Origin: Embiotoca jacksoni
Taxonomy: Eukaryota > Chordata > Actinopteri > Embiotocidae
Assembly: GCA_022577435.1 (NCBI GenBank)
Contig: JAKOON010000017.1
Coordinates: 3,307,501-3,371,500 of the forward strand
DNA length: 64,000 nucleotides
Reading direction: 5' to 3'
Part shown: positions 12,037-25,360 of the stretch, piece by piece
Position numbering within the stretch: the stretch's first letter is position 1
Layout: each line of letters begins with the position of its first letter
Translations under genes and position numbers: made by a program
Notes under the pieces: model-generated
Databases searched by the model: none
Told to the model about the DNA's origin: nothing
The model's input: only the letters and a program-made list of their open reading frames with translations

Positions 12037-13277
12037 CTGATTGCAACATTATTTGTATGAAATACTTTCATTTAAAAAAAAAAAAAAAAAAAAAAAAAAT
12101 TAAAGTCATGGGAATCTGGAACTGCGCTGACAGACAGATCAAGGTGGTAGTAATCTATGAACTCCATCTACCGGAAGATAAAGTGACAGTGAATACGCTT
12201 TGGCAGGTGCTTACTCAGCATGAAGTCCTCATTACGTAAAGGGCAAACAAAGGGTTTTACTCCAGTGTGAGTTTAAATGTGACAAGCTTGTTCAACAGCA
12301 AGTACAAGCCTCTTTTTTTCTCAGCCGTGCCCACACGACACAAGAGATGGCCTCTCACTTCAAGGACAGACATACAACCACAAAAAAAGAAAGAAAGAAA
12401 AAGAGTTACACGTACCACATGTTGCTAGAAGCAGCGATGCAATTACACTTGACAGAAGCAGCTTTGTCTCCGAGTGTTCCCGGAGTGAATCCAAGCAGAA
12501 ATAACACAACAACATCAAGGTGGGGAACACATTGAAATCCACCACAGCCTTCACCAAACACTACAAACACAACAAGATACAGTATTCATAATTCACAGGT
12601 CATGAAGGACTGGTAACATCAGTAAGTGTGCATTGAGTCTAAAATAAACACGCAGCACAGAAAATATGCTTGTTTGCAACCTTTGCCAGAGCATGTTAAT
12701 TATTATCTCAGCTGATAAAAGCATGCAGACAAATTAATTATTACTATTAAAGATTTTGAATGGCAGCCAGCATCAGTCTTTTTCAAAGTGTGCAACCTTT
12801 TGTCACAGTCAGGTCATTAAAAGAAGGTGGAAAACCAGAGGCGCTTTGTCTCCTTTTTCCTCTCCTCATTCAGGTTTCCTACTCAGCATAAAAAAAAGGC
12901 CATACGTGCATCTGACTGAAATGTGCAGGTAGACGTTTCCTGGTGTCTCAAACGTATACAGTGTAGTCTAAACTAACAAGCTGAGCACATTCAAAGGCAG
13001 CTCTCTGGCTCACACGTCTGTCTTCTGTTGTCGAGGCCGTGCTCATCCACCGTCCTTTGATGCATGTCAGCATGAAAGGCCTTTTTTTTGTTGTTTTTTT
13101 TTGTGCTCGGGGCTGTGTGAAAGTGTGGAGGGGTGGTGCTTGTGTTTGATGCAGTCAGGTCAGGCCGCACTAACTTACGCAGGGGGATGGACTGCCGCAG
13201 CTGCTTTTAATCCGTAAGAGCATTTGAGTGAGACACCAGATTGTTTATGTGGTCTATTGGAAAAAGAGCTGGCACAA

Positions 13278-13312
13278 GTGTGTGTGTGTGTGTGTGTGCG
13301 TGCGTGCGTGCG
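13278..13312. repeat. TG / TGCG compound microsatellite
   Basis: A run of TG repeats passes directly into three to four TGCG units. Confidence 0.9.
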
Positions 13313-13640
13313 TCAGGGGATGAGGGTGAACGCAGCTTACGATCCATCTGTCTGTTTCCCCACAACGACAGCATTGTGACAGACAGTGAGGGGAGGCTGG
13401 GACAGACGCGAGCCCTTGTACTGGTTTAATTAAAACACATCACTTGAACCTTAGTTGGCACCGACGCTAACGAGCCCATCCAACACGCAACTCTACAGAC
13501 AAGAGACTGCAGGGAGAGGAGGAAAAAAACAAAAAAGGAAAACACCAGGCAATTAAAAGATTCATTTACTCATCGGCCAATTATTCACCCGAGCCAGTCT
13601 TGGATGTTCCTCGTGCAGCCTTGTGAGGCCTTTCACTACG

Positions 13641-16600
13641 GACAGGTTTTTATTCACTGAGCGCCAAGGACCGCCGTGACTGGAAAAATCAGGGGCTGAA
13701 TGAGACACGCGTAGCTTCCCGCTGACAAATGCTCTCTTGCACATTTACGCACACAAAAAAAAATGTCAAGACTGATGAAATAGTTTAACAAAGAGGAAAA
13801 GAGCCACATTTGTTATCAACTTCTGGTTAGCTTTTATTAACTTATTCTCTTTAATTTTTTGGAAAAAAAAAAAAAAAGATTTTTTTTTTTTTTTTTTTTA
13901 CTAAAAATGTGTCAGTAGAATAAACAACGGATGAGAATGTGTGACGATGAAAGCGTGTTAAAACCAGTCCGAAACACATTTGAATGAAACAGGAGCTTTT
14001 CATATGTCTGCTTTTTGAAGCTCTTCTGTTATTATTGTTTCATCGCCTCACACACCTTTTCTGAACATACCCAAACACACATGGCTCTGCTTGTATTGCT
14101 TCATTGAACCTCGGCACAAATGATAAATTATAAACACCTTGGGAAAAAAAAATAAACAAACAAACACAAACACAATTTGGTTAATTTATAGCTTTCATAC
14201 TATGTGCCTGCGTATCTGAACGCTGACATGACATGATCAAATTTATCACGCTGTGACATTTACATAACAAATGTGTAATTGATAGAAACATCAAATTTGA
14301 TGAATAAGAAGTTGATAAAGGAATTTCAGCTTGAACATTTTTGCCTTTGCTCATTAAATATACAAAACATTAAGAGCAGGTACATCAGGTAAAGCGCTAA
14401 AAAAAAAAAAAAAAAAAAAAAAAGTTTGACTTTGGTTCATATACCGACAAGAAAACCTAAAAATCCTGATGTTCCAACAAAAATAATAACAGAACAGTCG
14501 TAATCTCAACTTTCAACTAAGAAGTCTAACAATGCGATGCTCAGTGACTTAAAATACGACGACTCAGTTCGGTAAAAACACTGATTCTTTTACATTTTTA
14601 GCCACTAATGTACTCATTTTGGTTTCCAACTTTGGTGGCGTTCCGATTGCATTGTTAACGTACATTTACGTTTTCCACACGTTGCACCTGTGACAACGTG
14701 GGGAAAATATGTGGAAAAGTATAACATGGGAATCTACATGGGCTTCACGCATGACGCCATGAAAATGTTTCAATACGGCACGTTTTCTGTGAGGATAGCC
14801 ATTGGGATCTTGTCACGATGGACTAAAGTGGGTCTGAAAGAGGTTGTAATGAAAAACCTAAAATGACTTGGGACATGTAATCTTGTACTATTTCTCCGCA
14901 ATCACATCATTGAAAGAGAAAATAAAGTGGTATGTGAGGCAGGATGGGACAATCTGCTGCATACTGTTCAGTGATAATTCTCCCAAAGAGATGAATTACC
15001 CATAAGGGCAAAATAACACGTTCCGTTTTCCAGCCGTTACAAACCCGGACTGTACCGTTAACGCCGGGAAGCAACGTTACTGGTGTTAATGAGGAGATCA
15101 GCTTAAATGCCGGACTTGTATGCGTAGAGAAATATTAAAGGCAGCTGTTATGATGACTGTAAACCAGAGAGGAGAGGCTTTAAAGAGACGTTGTACGGTT
15201 ACACAAAGCCTGTTTGATGTCTAGTTTTTCCTGACAGTGTAGCACAGAATGGCAGTGGATTGTGACGTCAGCGTGTTGGTAGAAAAAAACAACAACAACA
15301 AAACAAAACGGTGCCAACACGGCTCGCCTCCTAAATGTCTCGGAGGAGTTTCATTACCGAACTCGTTGCCGATGCTGTCGAAGCTGGAAAACAACCTTTG
15401 AACTACGCTGCTGCACTGTGATGAAACATGTTTCTGTGCTTATCTGAATGAGGGAGGAAAGGATTTTTATTATTAGAATGTGAACCTCATCAACCATTAA
15501 AATGAGAAAATTGATGAGTCTTTTTTTTTTTTTTTTTGGAAGGGCCAGAAATCAGAAAATACTTTAATTCCAAGTACACAAAAAAAAATGTCCCTCAAGA
15601 TGGAGGGTAAATGAGTAATATGGAAGGCAGAGAAGTTTTTAAGAACTAAAGACAGAAAACAATAGAAACAGACCGGAGCCGGGCGACCAGGGCTTGTTTA
15701 ATTTTAGTGTTGCTTCTTTGCTCCAGACAGAGAGAAACAGGAACTCGGTTGACAGCTGTGACCTACCGGCGTGAGACGTAAACAACACTGAAAGAAAACG
15801 GACAGACTCTCAGACGTTCCACTAAATCAAGGGACTGGAGGTGTTTGCCTTTTTGAGGCCTCATCCTTCTTTTAAAACAGCCAATCCAAGTCCACTGCCG
15901 GGACACAGATATGTTGCAGAGAAAAAGTTAGTCAACGTCTCTCACCAAACTTAGTCTGTACCTCAGTTTTAGCATCAAAGTCAGCTTCATTTCACGGTTA
16001 AAAATCAAAGACAAAAACCAAAAGTTGTCACGCTGGATGAAGTTGCTATCAGAAATCGTTGCTCAAAGGATCTGAGGATTTTTTTTTTTTTTTTTTTTTT
16101 TTAAGCACACACTGACTCTAAAAGGAGGGTTACCTGAGCAAAAAGTTCAGTACAGTAAAAACTAAATTAAAAGTAAAAAAAAACAAAAAAAACCAACTCA
16201 TATTCATGTATGTGGAATTCTCATTCTTCCCAGGAATACACACCAGTTTCTATAAACCCAAAATACACACGAGGGAGATATAATATTTGAAACACCTTCC
16301 AATATAATGCAGTCCAATTTGACACCAACCAATAACTACAAAATAACAACACGGTTAAACTGAGGATTTTTTTTTTTGTACTGTTTTTATATTGGATTGC
16401 ACTTGATCTTGCAGGTGCAGCTAATATAAAGTGGGAACTCGACGTAAAGAACATAAATACAAACTTGCTTGCCAGAAAACCGAAATATTCCCCAACACGT
16501 CTCAAGAGTTCTCCAATAAAAACGTTTCGCCCTTAATCTGCAGAAATGAAAGTGACACACAAACTGTACGAGCAGGCTGGAAGCTTTCCGTGTGGACCGT

Positions 16601-17029
16601 GACGTGGCTGACCTGTATGGTTACTTATCAGTTTGTTGTTCTTTTTCACCTAACACCAACAACAACAACAACAAAAAAAACGATTTCCCCCGTGGACGCC
16701 GTCCGCGTTACTGCAGAGTACAGGAATACATTTGCTGCCACGTGACGCGGAGCAGCCGTGCTGTGAAAGTTTCTGCTTAAAAAAAAAAAAAAAAAAAAAA
16801 AACCACGACAAGAAAAAACACCAGAACAAAAACACCAGTCCGAAGTTCTTTCACACTCACACGCGTCCGTTTATGAACCCGCTCCCTCCGCTCCCTCCGT
16901 CTCATCGATCCGCGGGCGGCGCGGCGCGCGAAACATTAACACTCCCGGAAGCCGCGGGAAGCTGAGGGACGGTTCACAGGATTCTTGGGACAGATTTCCA
17001 TCTCGCGCGCACACACACACACACACACA

Positions 17030-17072
<43 letters not shown>

Positions 17073-17140
17073 TGAGGTGAGGCCGTAAGGGGACGGTGAA
17101 ATATGGTAGTCGATGATGATTGCAGTGGCGACGGCGGCGG
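13641..17140 (-). other. Probable abhd17a 3' untranslated region and flank
   Basis: Downstream of the abhd17a stop on the minus strand there is no other gene. Minus-strand AATAAA hexamers (TTTATT on plus) occur at 15466-15471, 13833-13838 and 13649-13654, so the 3' UTR is between about 1.7 and 3.5 kb if one of these is used. The stretch is studded with A/T homopolymers (13863-13878, 14400-14423, 16079-16102, 16779-16802). The 3' end cannot be fixed without transcript data. Confidence 0.45.
17010..17072. repeat. Compound (CA)n (GA)n G(n) microsatellite in the abhd17a 3' UTR
   Basis: CA repeats (17010-17032) pass without a break into GA repeats (17033-17062) and then a run of about ten G. On the abhd17a mRNA this reads as C run, CU repeats, GU repeats, beginning about 68 bases after the stop codon. 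Confidence 0.93.
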
Positions 17141-20100
17141 TCAGGCGTGTTGCGCCGCCAACTCCTGTCCTATGAAGCGGCGCAGTCGCTCCAGGTACTG
17201 GCTGTACAATTCAATGTCGTTGTGTCCCGCTCCCTCCACCCAGAGGGGCTCCACGGCCTTCGGGCAGCGCTCGAACAGGGCGAGGCCGTGGGAGAAGTCG
17301 ATCACCTCGTCCTCCGTCCCGTGAATGATGAGCACCGGCGACGTGATCTTGGACACTTTCTCGATGCTGAGGCGGGAAATAAGGGCAGCGGTTAGGGACA
17401 GAAACAAGTTGAACAGCGCTCCTTCGTAAAGCGCCCGGCCTCGTGGGTCGGGGCCGTAAAAAGTACACCCTAATGGGTCGGTGTGTTTGGTCTGGAAAAA
17501 AAAAAAGTCAGTGAGATATGTTGTTGAGGATTAAGTACAAACATCTTAATGGATTTGTGGAAGCTTAATTTTGGCCTGGACCTCAATAGCAATTTTGTTG
17601 TTGTTGTTGTTGTTGTTGCTATAAAACATATTTATTGCTTTGAAAGTAACTTCATATATTAGTGTTGCTATTTCGGTTTAGCGAAACCAGCCCCAATGTC
17701 TGGCAGTTCAGCGACTAATAAACAACGGTGGTGCAGAGTGGGTGCAGATAAATGACGATAATGTGCAGATTTGGGATACGTCGCAGCTTGACCCATAAAA
17801 ATCTGCAGCACGGATTTGACCCCCGTGAGTCTTGGGATTTGTTTGTAGTTCACGTTGCTAGAAATGAACACATTCGTCTCCAATAGAGATGTGAAAAATC
17901 AGATAAGATGGTCTCCGAAAAGTAATCGCAGCCACAAAAATAAGAAATCTTAAAAGTCATAATAAAGTCATCTGAGGGGGGAAAAAAAAAAAAGACGTAT
18001 TCCACGTAGAAAACGGGAGGGAAAGATGCAGGAGGGATCCGCACGGAGGGAGGCCAGCTGCCCGCTCTGAGTCCGAGCAGCGGGTGAAAACTGGAGGCTT
18101 TCTCAGCTCACTGGACGCACCGAGGCGTTCCCTGCTTTCCGACGACCTCTGCCGCTCCTCACCCACTCGCACCATCCGGGATGAGATCCCGCACTGAGGT
18201 TGGCGTCGGCTGCCGTCGACCTCTGTCAGACTTTAAAAAGCCCGCTGCCGCAAAAAACTAGACCGACGACAAGAACAGAAAGGGATAGCGCCTTCCCTGA
18301 CGTGTCCTCGTTGTCTGGCCATGGGAATGCATTTTGTGGCCAAAGGTGTAAAAAAAAAACAAAAACAAAAAAACAACAACCCTGTAACAAACACTTGAAC
18401 ACCCACATTACAGGTGCAAACAAATGCGTGGCGGGAGGAGGAGGTTATAACAGAGCGAGGAGCATTAGAGGACCCTCTGACAAGTCCGGGGCTAAAAAAA
18501 AAAAAAAAAAAAAAGTACAAGTTCACAAGCAGCCTCTTGTTTTCTGGGTAATATCCCCGGGTGTTAAGAGGCTGAAAGGGAGCAGGAATGTGAGACTTAA
18601 AATACATCCGGGTACATGTAGGCACTGCAGCTTTCTTAAGTCTGTATAGCAGCACCGAGGAATGTTGTGCTTCCGTTGACTACATTTACCAACACGGATT
18701 GGACAACATCCATTTAAAAAGTGTCGATTTCCCCCCCGTAGAAGTAATAAGAAACAGGTGATAAACTTCCACTTAAAACAGGTGATTGAAATAAGGCACG
18801 AGACCTTTGTATTTTGCCCTTTTTCCTTCCACGCTTCAGTGTGGTGAACATTTTTTCTTTGACTGCAACCCGCTGGCAAGAGCGACTGACTGGGTGTTTC
18901 AGGCTGGACGGGGTTAAGTTAAACTATTTTGAATAGATTCTCATAGCACAGTAAGTACTTTTGACACTTTAGATTCCATCATGTTGTCCCCCGTCCCCCG
19001 TCCCCCTCTCCTCACACTGGCGACGTGAACGAAGCAATCACTGAAAAAAAAACTGCAAAGTAACAAAACTGCCGGCCCGGATTTATTTCCTGCGGCTCCG
19101 CTTGCTTTTCAATAAGTGACAGGAAATAGCTTCGGACCCAAACTTTATCCTGGTAATTTACTTCCAATCAAAAGGACTGCACGTCTACACACGTTTAAGT
19201 CCACATGACTTTCCCCAGAAGCCTGCGGGACAGTGGCTGGATGTAACGACAGTGGTTTTAATGCTTCTAATGCTTTACATAAATAATGCGAAATGACCTT
19301 CCGCGCTCATTTAACTCCTTTCTGAATTAATAGAAAGCCTTACGTAAGGAGGTCTCGTTAATACCGACGTCGCGCGATGAAGGTCGCTATAACTGACATT
19401 AGATGTGCGAACGACACATAAAATCTCCGCGCAGAGAGACGAGTGTGAGCCGCAGCAGAAAAAAAATCACTTCCGAAAAGGTGCCAGAGGAGAAGAATTA
19501 ATACACGGCGAGATCACACAGACCTCTGCAGCGACACTTCCTCTTGTAGAGCACAAAGGTAAAAAAAAAAAAGAAGAAAAAGACGCTATGTCAGCGCAGT
19601 CCTTTTGCTTGTTTATCTTCAACAACAACAACAAAGATATCAACACGCTTACCAAAGAAAGAGACTGAAACTAAATCTTTTGAAACTGCAACCCGAACGA
19701 AGGGAATCTGTTCTTTCATCGCAGATATTTGTCTTGGACGGGGAAAAAAAAAACCACTTTAACGAGTGCAAGTGGCAATTATGCTTTTCTGTTGGCAGAT
19801 TTGTAATTATGTGAAAATGGCAACAGGCGGCCAAACAGTCTGCGCGCACGGTTTGTAATCTCCGTGCGAGTATCGTATTCAGACGAACGCCCCGTTTATG
19901 GATTTTTTTTTTTTTTACAAGGTTTGAGAGAGATGAGGAGGACGAGGGAGAGCGAAATCTTCATCGGGACAAAAAAAATCCGACGGCTGCGGCAAATGGA
20001 CAAACGAAATGAAAAAAATATCAAACGCGTAATTTGATACGATTTGAATTTCTATAAATTTGTATGTGCGGCTGATAATTAAAAAAAAATTAATTAAAAA

Positions 20101-23100
20101 AAAAACAAAAAAAAACAGACTTGTGGAAAAAAAAAGGTACGACGAGACGGAGATAGGGTACTTACTTGGGGAAAGCGTCGAAGCAGTAGGTTTTCTTTGT
20201 GTCTGGAAAGGCCACTCTCATACCGGACGTTAGAGGCGAGTGAAGAATCACGGCAGCACACTCGTACCGCGACGCCAGGTCTACGGTGGGAACCGTACCG
20301 ATGCTCTGGCCGTACAGGATGATGTTCTCTGGGCTGATGCCGTACCTGGTTACAACCACACGCAGACAGACAACCTTACGATACAGGCCGACCGGAGTCG
20401 AGCGAGAGCATCGGACACTATTTAACTTGTGGTTATTGATCCTGCTTCCTTTCGTTACTGATGAACCCGTTTGACGATTTGTTTTCGGGGCGTGTTTTCC
20501 AAATGGTTGGTCATTTCAGTAACTATCTAAAATTGATTAAGCGGGTTTTGTTTTTGTTTTTTAAATGTAAATCTATTTTCTGTCAGTCAACTCAAATAAT
20601 CATTTCATGATCATTTACTTCTCTACAATTCACAGAAAATCCATTCAACTTTTTAGATTTAGAAGTTTGCTTTTTTTTTTTTTATATACTGCCCATATAA
20701 ATTCTGGTGTGCTGTTCGGGCTTATTGTTTTTGATTCATTTTGTTCCGTTGCTTATTTTGTCTATCTGATTGACAACTTTTGTTGTATTGTAATGTGACA
20801 TGCAAATGAAAACTTCCTAGACTGGTAGAAGTACCCTGAGGACGTATTCTGAGTGTGACCATCAAATTTGACAAACTTTATAGTGGAATATCCTGAAATT
20901 ATGAAGGTGAGATTAACAGCTACACCCAAACATAGATTTACCTCAACCAACCTTTAGCCAACGCTCTGTATTGTGATGTCTTCCCCAGGCTGCAGCTGCA
21001 CTGCTTCCACTAATGAGACAATTTATCCCACCACAACGTCCTCGAGACACATCACCCCACAGCCCCCCCCATCATCCACTCTCAGTTTCGTTGTTATTCC
21101 CACGGTATCTGTCCCCACTCTGTTCTACTCTCTTCATCCCATCCTCGTCTTGATCGCAACTCCTGCCAGCTTCACTCACTTCGTCTTCACATCTCGGATC
21201 TTTCTTTTACCCTCTTGCGCTTCTCTTCGTTCTTCACTCCTTGGTACATTTTCCTCGCACTACTCCTTTCAACATTTTCAACATGGGCTGGTATGAACCA
21301 AATCCAAACAAAACTGAAAACATGTCACCGTCCCGCCTGCACAAGTCACACGGTATAATAAATCGTCTCTCGACGTGGCGCATGTGGGCCAGCGACACAG
21401 CAACGTACCGCGTTCGCAGGGCGTGCCAGGCAGCGTCGACGTCTGCGTAGAGGTTCTTCTCGGAGGGCTTGCCGGTGCTGACGCCGTAGCCTGAGTAGTC
21501 GTAGGAGAAGATGTTGCAGTTGATGCGAGTGCCGAGGCCGATGTAGAAACTGCTCATCTGGCCGAGGTCAACAGCATTGCCATGGGAGAATAGCAGCGTA
21601 AATCTGAGAGGATCATTCAAAAGGCAGGTTAGGAGGATTGGACAAAGACGCGTATACAAATTCATTGGTCTTAAATGTCCCATATTGTAATAAATTCGGG
21701 TCTCTTTTTTGGATTGTGAAGCGGGTCTAGGTGCTTCACTGTGAAATTAATGTGAAAGTGTAAAAACCCTTTGGAGAAATGCACACAAAAACAAAAACAA
21801 AGACATAAAAACAAAACAACCTGTTTTTGATAGAGCTCCAGGGAGAAGTTTAGAAGAGATGTAAAACTATATTGGGATGGTTTTTGGTGCTTAAAACCAC
21901 AAAATATCTTCTAATGGATGTCAAGACTGCAAATAAAACACTCGAAAAATTTAAAGTACGGGACCTTTGAACCCTGACAAGTACTTAATTCAGAAAGCAG
22001 TGTACACACATCTACACTGTGATTCTGACTTTTGCATGACAAATGTCATTGTTAAATTTGTGTATAAACTATAAAACAGTTTTTACAGGACCTAGAAAGC
22101 CCAGCAAGCATCACATGTACAAGCAACAAGTAAAGTGTGCACCTTCATCATGTGTGTAAACGTAAGAAGTTTTACTGTGAAGCACAGACATGTATCACAT
22201 CAACAGCATTCAAATAGACACAAACAAACTAAAACAGTTAAGTTTGACACATTTTACTATCCATGAATCTGAACTTGTAACTTGACTCTGAATCAAACTA
22301 TATGCAACCTATCGTTAAGACAAACATTAGAAGGTCACTTGAAACTCTGTTGCTAATACTTCACTGTCTAAAACTGCTGCATGTTGGAGGATTGGTTTAC
22401 CGCAACGGCGTCACATCAAATGACTCTTACTTCTAGATATTTTGTACAACCTGAGAAGCAGGGTATCCACTATGATCGCTGGGTATTCTTGCCCTGGACT
22501 GTTATTCATGAATGCACGTTGCGCTCTGCAGAGGAACCGGATACTTTTTCGCCACACTCACTATTTTGAAATTCTCCCTCGGTGGTTTTGTTTACGAGCT
22601 CCTCCAACCCGGGGCTTCGCTCACCGGCCTTTCCACTGAGAATATGGCAAAACAATGACTCTGCCATATCACCTTGAGAATCGATTCATTCTCTGTAACA
22701 CTAGATAGATGTTTATACAAGACACATGGACTGTAACACAAGCCTGTCCATTTCTTTTTAATTGATTTGGTAAATTAATCAGCAGCTTCACAGTGCAGCC
22801 GAGATTGGTATCAAAGTGAAGGTGAATACTTTTACGTCTCATAAAATGCGGTTTGCAATCTCATAAAGCCACCTTCCAATCACTGCAAATAAATTCAATG
22901 ACGCAAACCCATAGAAAGGAAAACCACAAAGGAAAATGATCTGTATCCGGCTTTCTGGAAACTGACATTGGCAATTGAGTGTGAAACTTTTTTTCTTTTT
23001 GTCTGATCACTATCATGAAATACCAAGCACAAGGTGAAGTCACCTTTTAACCACTCACAAACCCGCAGAAACGAAAGGAAAAACAAACAAACATGACTTT

Positions 23101-23713
23101 TAAATAGTAAATGATGACAGTGATCCATGGAAAAAGCAGGAAGAGAACATCTTTGAGTCAGCTGAGTCAACAGGGAGATAAGCAAAGGAAGTACAACTGG
23201 ATGTGCGTAGAAGAGGACTGACAAGAAAGAGCTGGGACCTGTAACGACTCTGAGGAAGTGGGACACGCTGCCATGAAGTGAATGAGAAAGGTTGCGCTGG
23301 TTGAAGTCTATAAAACACAACAATCAGTCACCCTTTCAAACTACTCACCTGGCATTAGGAGCGCAGCGAATGTACATGCAGCCGACTCTGTTCCCTCTGC
23401 TGGACCGAGTGAGGAACACCTCCGTCATGTCGAGCTCTCTCTGAGAGTACTGGAACTCGGCGCGCTCCGTCAGGTGGAGCTTCCATCTCCCCTCCACACC
23501 GCCGGGCCCGCCACTTCCAGCGACTGATGCGCCGCTCCGGGCCCGCAGGCTCGACGTCCCCGTCGCGCCTGGTGCAGCTGGGCCTGCCTCCGGGTCCGGC
23601 AGAAAGGTGTACGTGGGCTCCGGGGGCAGGAAGGCGAGCTTGGCTGCAATGCGGCCCGGGCAAGGCGGGCAGCAGAACAGGCAGCAGAGCTCGCTGAGAG
23701 AGAGGCCATTCAT
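17141..23713 (-). CDS. abhd17a: Alpha/beta hydrolase domain-containing protein 17A, palmitoyl-protein depalmitoylase
   Basis: This serine hydrolase removes palmitate from membrane proteins such as N-Ras and PSD-95 at plasma membrane and endosomes. Coding exons in transcript order: 23713-23349, 21603-21409, 20345-20166, 17366-17141. They total 966 bases and give 321 residues; human ABHD17A has 310. The N-terminus MNGLSLSELCCLFCCPPCPG carries the cysteine cluster (Cys10, 11, 14, 15, 18) that is palmitoylated for membrane anchoring. The oxyanion-region motif FSHGNAVDLGQMSSFY follows. The catalytic triad is visible as Ser201 (YGQSIGT), Asp266 (HGTEDEV) and His295 (GAGHNDI). The extra length relative to human lies in a Gly/Ala/Ser-rich linker (about 38-70). 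The Ala/Pro-rich linker and the N-terminus match ABHD17A better than 17B or 17C. Splice phases agree at all three introns. An acceptor at 23719 shows that a non-coding exon lies upstream. Confidence 0.96.
17367..20165 (-). other. abhd17a intron 3
   Basis: A 2.8-kb intron with a GTAAGT donor and a CTCAG acceptor. It contains a (TTG)8 run at 17595-17618 and several A tracts (17500, 18495-18513, 20090-20115). The open frames here are low-complexity and show no conserved domain. Confidence 0.8.
20346..21408 (-). other. abhd17a intron 2
   Basis: A 1.06-kb intron with donor GTACGT and acceptor AACCAG. The plus strand is pyrimidine-rich between about 21060 and 21250. No exon-like segment is seen. 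Confidence 0.8.
21604..23348 (-). other. abhd17a intron 1 of the coding region
   Basis: A 1.74-kb intron, AT-rich, with GTGAGT donor and CTCAG acceptor. Nothing else was recognised in it. Confidence 0.8.
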
Positions 23714-24301
23714 CCTTCACTGTGCAGGAGGAGGACAAGAGAATCACTGTGCAAATGAATCCACATCACCCCGACGTTAACACAATGAGACACTTATTAC
23801 AATGTAATGTACAAGGCCCTTAGTCCGAGGCTGCCAACAATGGTGTTGAACATTTAACACCAATTACATCGTGACCAGATACGCAGCATGTCACGAACAC
23901 AAGTCGCAAACGGATAATCGCTGAATAGTTTTAAGGATGTGTCAGATAAATATCTCGACTTAGAGGTGAATCAATTAGTTCAAACAACAATGACAATCAA
24001 TGAAACATTTTGAGTAATCGTTCTGGCGTAAATGTTTTGTTTTCAGCCTGTCTGCGTACCTAATTCTTCCACGACAGTAAGCTAAAGATCTGCAGACTGT
24101 TGGTCAGACACATTAGACATCAAAAAATGTCCCCTCGGGCTCCGAGAAGTTTGATAGACCGAAAAAAAAAAAAGGATTTATTTATTGTGAAAATAATCAA
24201 TAGCTTACCAAGAAATGAATATAACAAATAACCGCAGCTATTTATGACATATTTTGTGGTTACAACTTTATGATGTTTTGAAGTGAATACTTTTTTTATG
24301 T

Positions 24302-24361
24302 CAGGGTTTTCCCTACCATTATAACACTTACGACTTATGACACTTATGAGGGAAAACCCCT
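24302..24361. repeat. Short inverted repeat, possible MITE remnant
   Basis: GGGTTTTCCCT (24304-24314) and its exact reverse complement AGGGAAAACCC (24349-24359) enclose a 34-base spacer with three related CACTTA/GACTTA units. The CAGGGTTTTCC start resembles hAT-type terminal repeats of fish. It lies in the 5' intron of abhd17a. Confidence 0.5.
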
Positions 24362-24535
24362 AAGTGTGTTTGTCAAAACGAAGATGATTACTTTTTCTTT
24401 CTTTTTTTTAAACAATACATTAAAGCGAATAACTTAATAGTGTCGATAACATTTGAAAAAAAATAATAGACACAGTCCTACAGGACATCACTCCAAAGCT
24501 GCAGTATGAAGTGTGAATGACGACAGCAGACCTAC

Positions 24536-25310
24536 CTGTTGAGCTGAAGACCTTAATAAAAGAAAATAAAAAAGACAAATGCACTGTGCACAAACAAAAC
24601 AAAACCCAAGAGGAAGACGTCTCTTCACTTCACCAGGACACAGGACACGGTTTGTTAAGTGCCCCGTCAGCGGAACAAGGAAAAAGTAGTGGCGCCAACC
24701 GGCTGACAGGGAAGTGTTATTTACAAAGTATCTGCTGTGTCTTCTTGGTGCCGACCGAAGTCCACTTTCCTCCCATTTTGTCCTCTTGTAGAGAAGCTGA
24801 CGAGACGATGTCCCCCTTTTTTTTTTTTTGTTGTTGTTGTTGTTGTTTTTTTTGCCCGAAGGTGTCCCGGATAATTCAAAACAACTGTTCCTGCTTTGTG
24901 TTGTCGGCAGCGGAGCGATGACCTCGAAGTGACCAAAACACACACACACACAAAAACTTTTCAATGACAATCAAACGCGCACGAACGAGGTGATGACATG
25001 AGAAAGGCAGCGACGAGAGACATGATCATCTCGGTGAGAGAGGCTTGTGTGTCTGCGACGGCCAGCTAACGCTCCGGTGGCTTAAGCTAGCAAGAAGACA
25101 TAAACACTCAGTAAAAAAAAAAACAACAACAACAACAAAAAAAAACAGCGTACGTCCGACGTAAAACACCGTCAACACACAGCTCCCAGCGGGGGGATTT
25201 GTCTCCGCGGATCCATTGCGCACCGATACCAGAGTCTCCTCTGACTTTACGGACAGCGTCTTGTCATTTTAATGAATCCATGTTCGTGTGGTGTTTTCCT
25301 ACTTCTCTGC
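24536..25310 (-). other. Possible abhd17a non-coding first exon region
   Basis: A minus-strand CAG|GTAGGT donor at 24536/24535 could end a 5' UTR exon that joins the acceptor before 23719. The sequence above it is relatively CpG-rich around 24960-25080 and 25140-25260. The transcription start is not defined by the sequence, and another donor closer to the promoter is possible. Confidence 0.3.
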
Positions 25311-25360
25311 CGATTCACCGCATCCGGAAGCGACAGCTGACAGGATGTGACGTAAGAAGT
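25311..25360 (-). promoter_or_regulatory. Putative abhd17a promoter with ETS and CRE-like motifs
   Basis: CCGGAAG (25324-25330), an ETS-type core, and TGACGTAA (25348-25355), a CRE-like octamer, lie about 20 bases apart at the upstream edge of the CpG-rich stretch. Such pairs are common in TATA-less housekeeping promoters. The assignment to abhd17a rests on position. Confidence 0.35.

Larger units (their letters stand above)
11016..13640. other. Intergenic DNA between convergent rgl1 and abhd17a
   Basis: No gene is seen. The stretch holds the teleost repeat at 11670-11875, a hAT-like end fragment near 11999-12036, a 25-base A run near 12075-12099, and a TG/TGCG microsatellite at 13278-13312. 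Confidence 0.6.
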
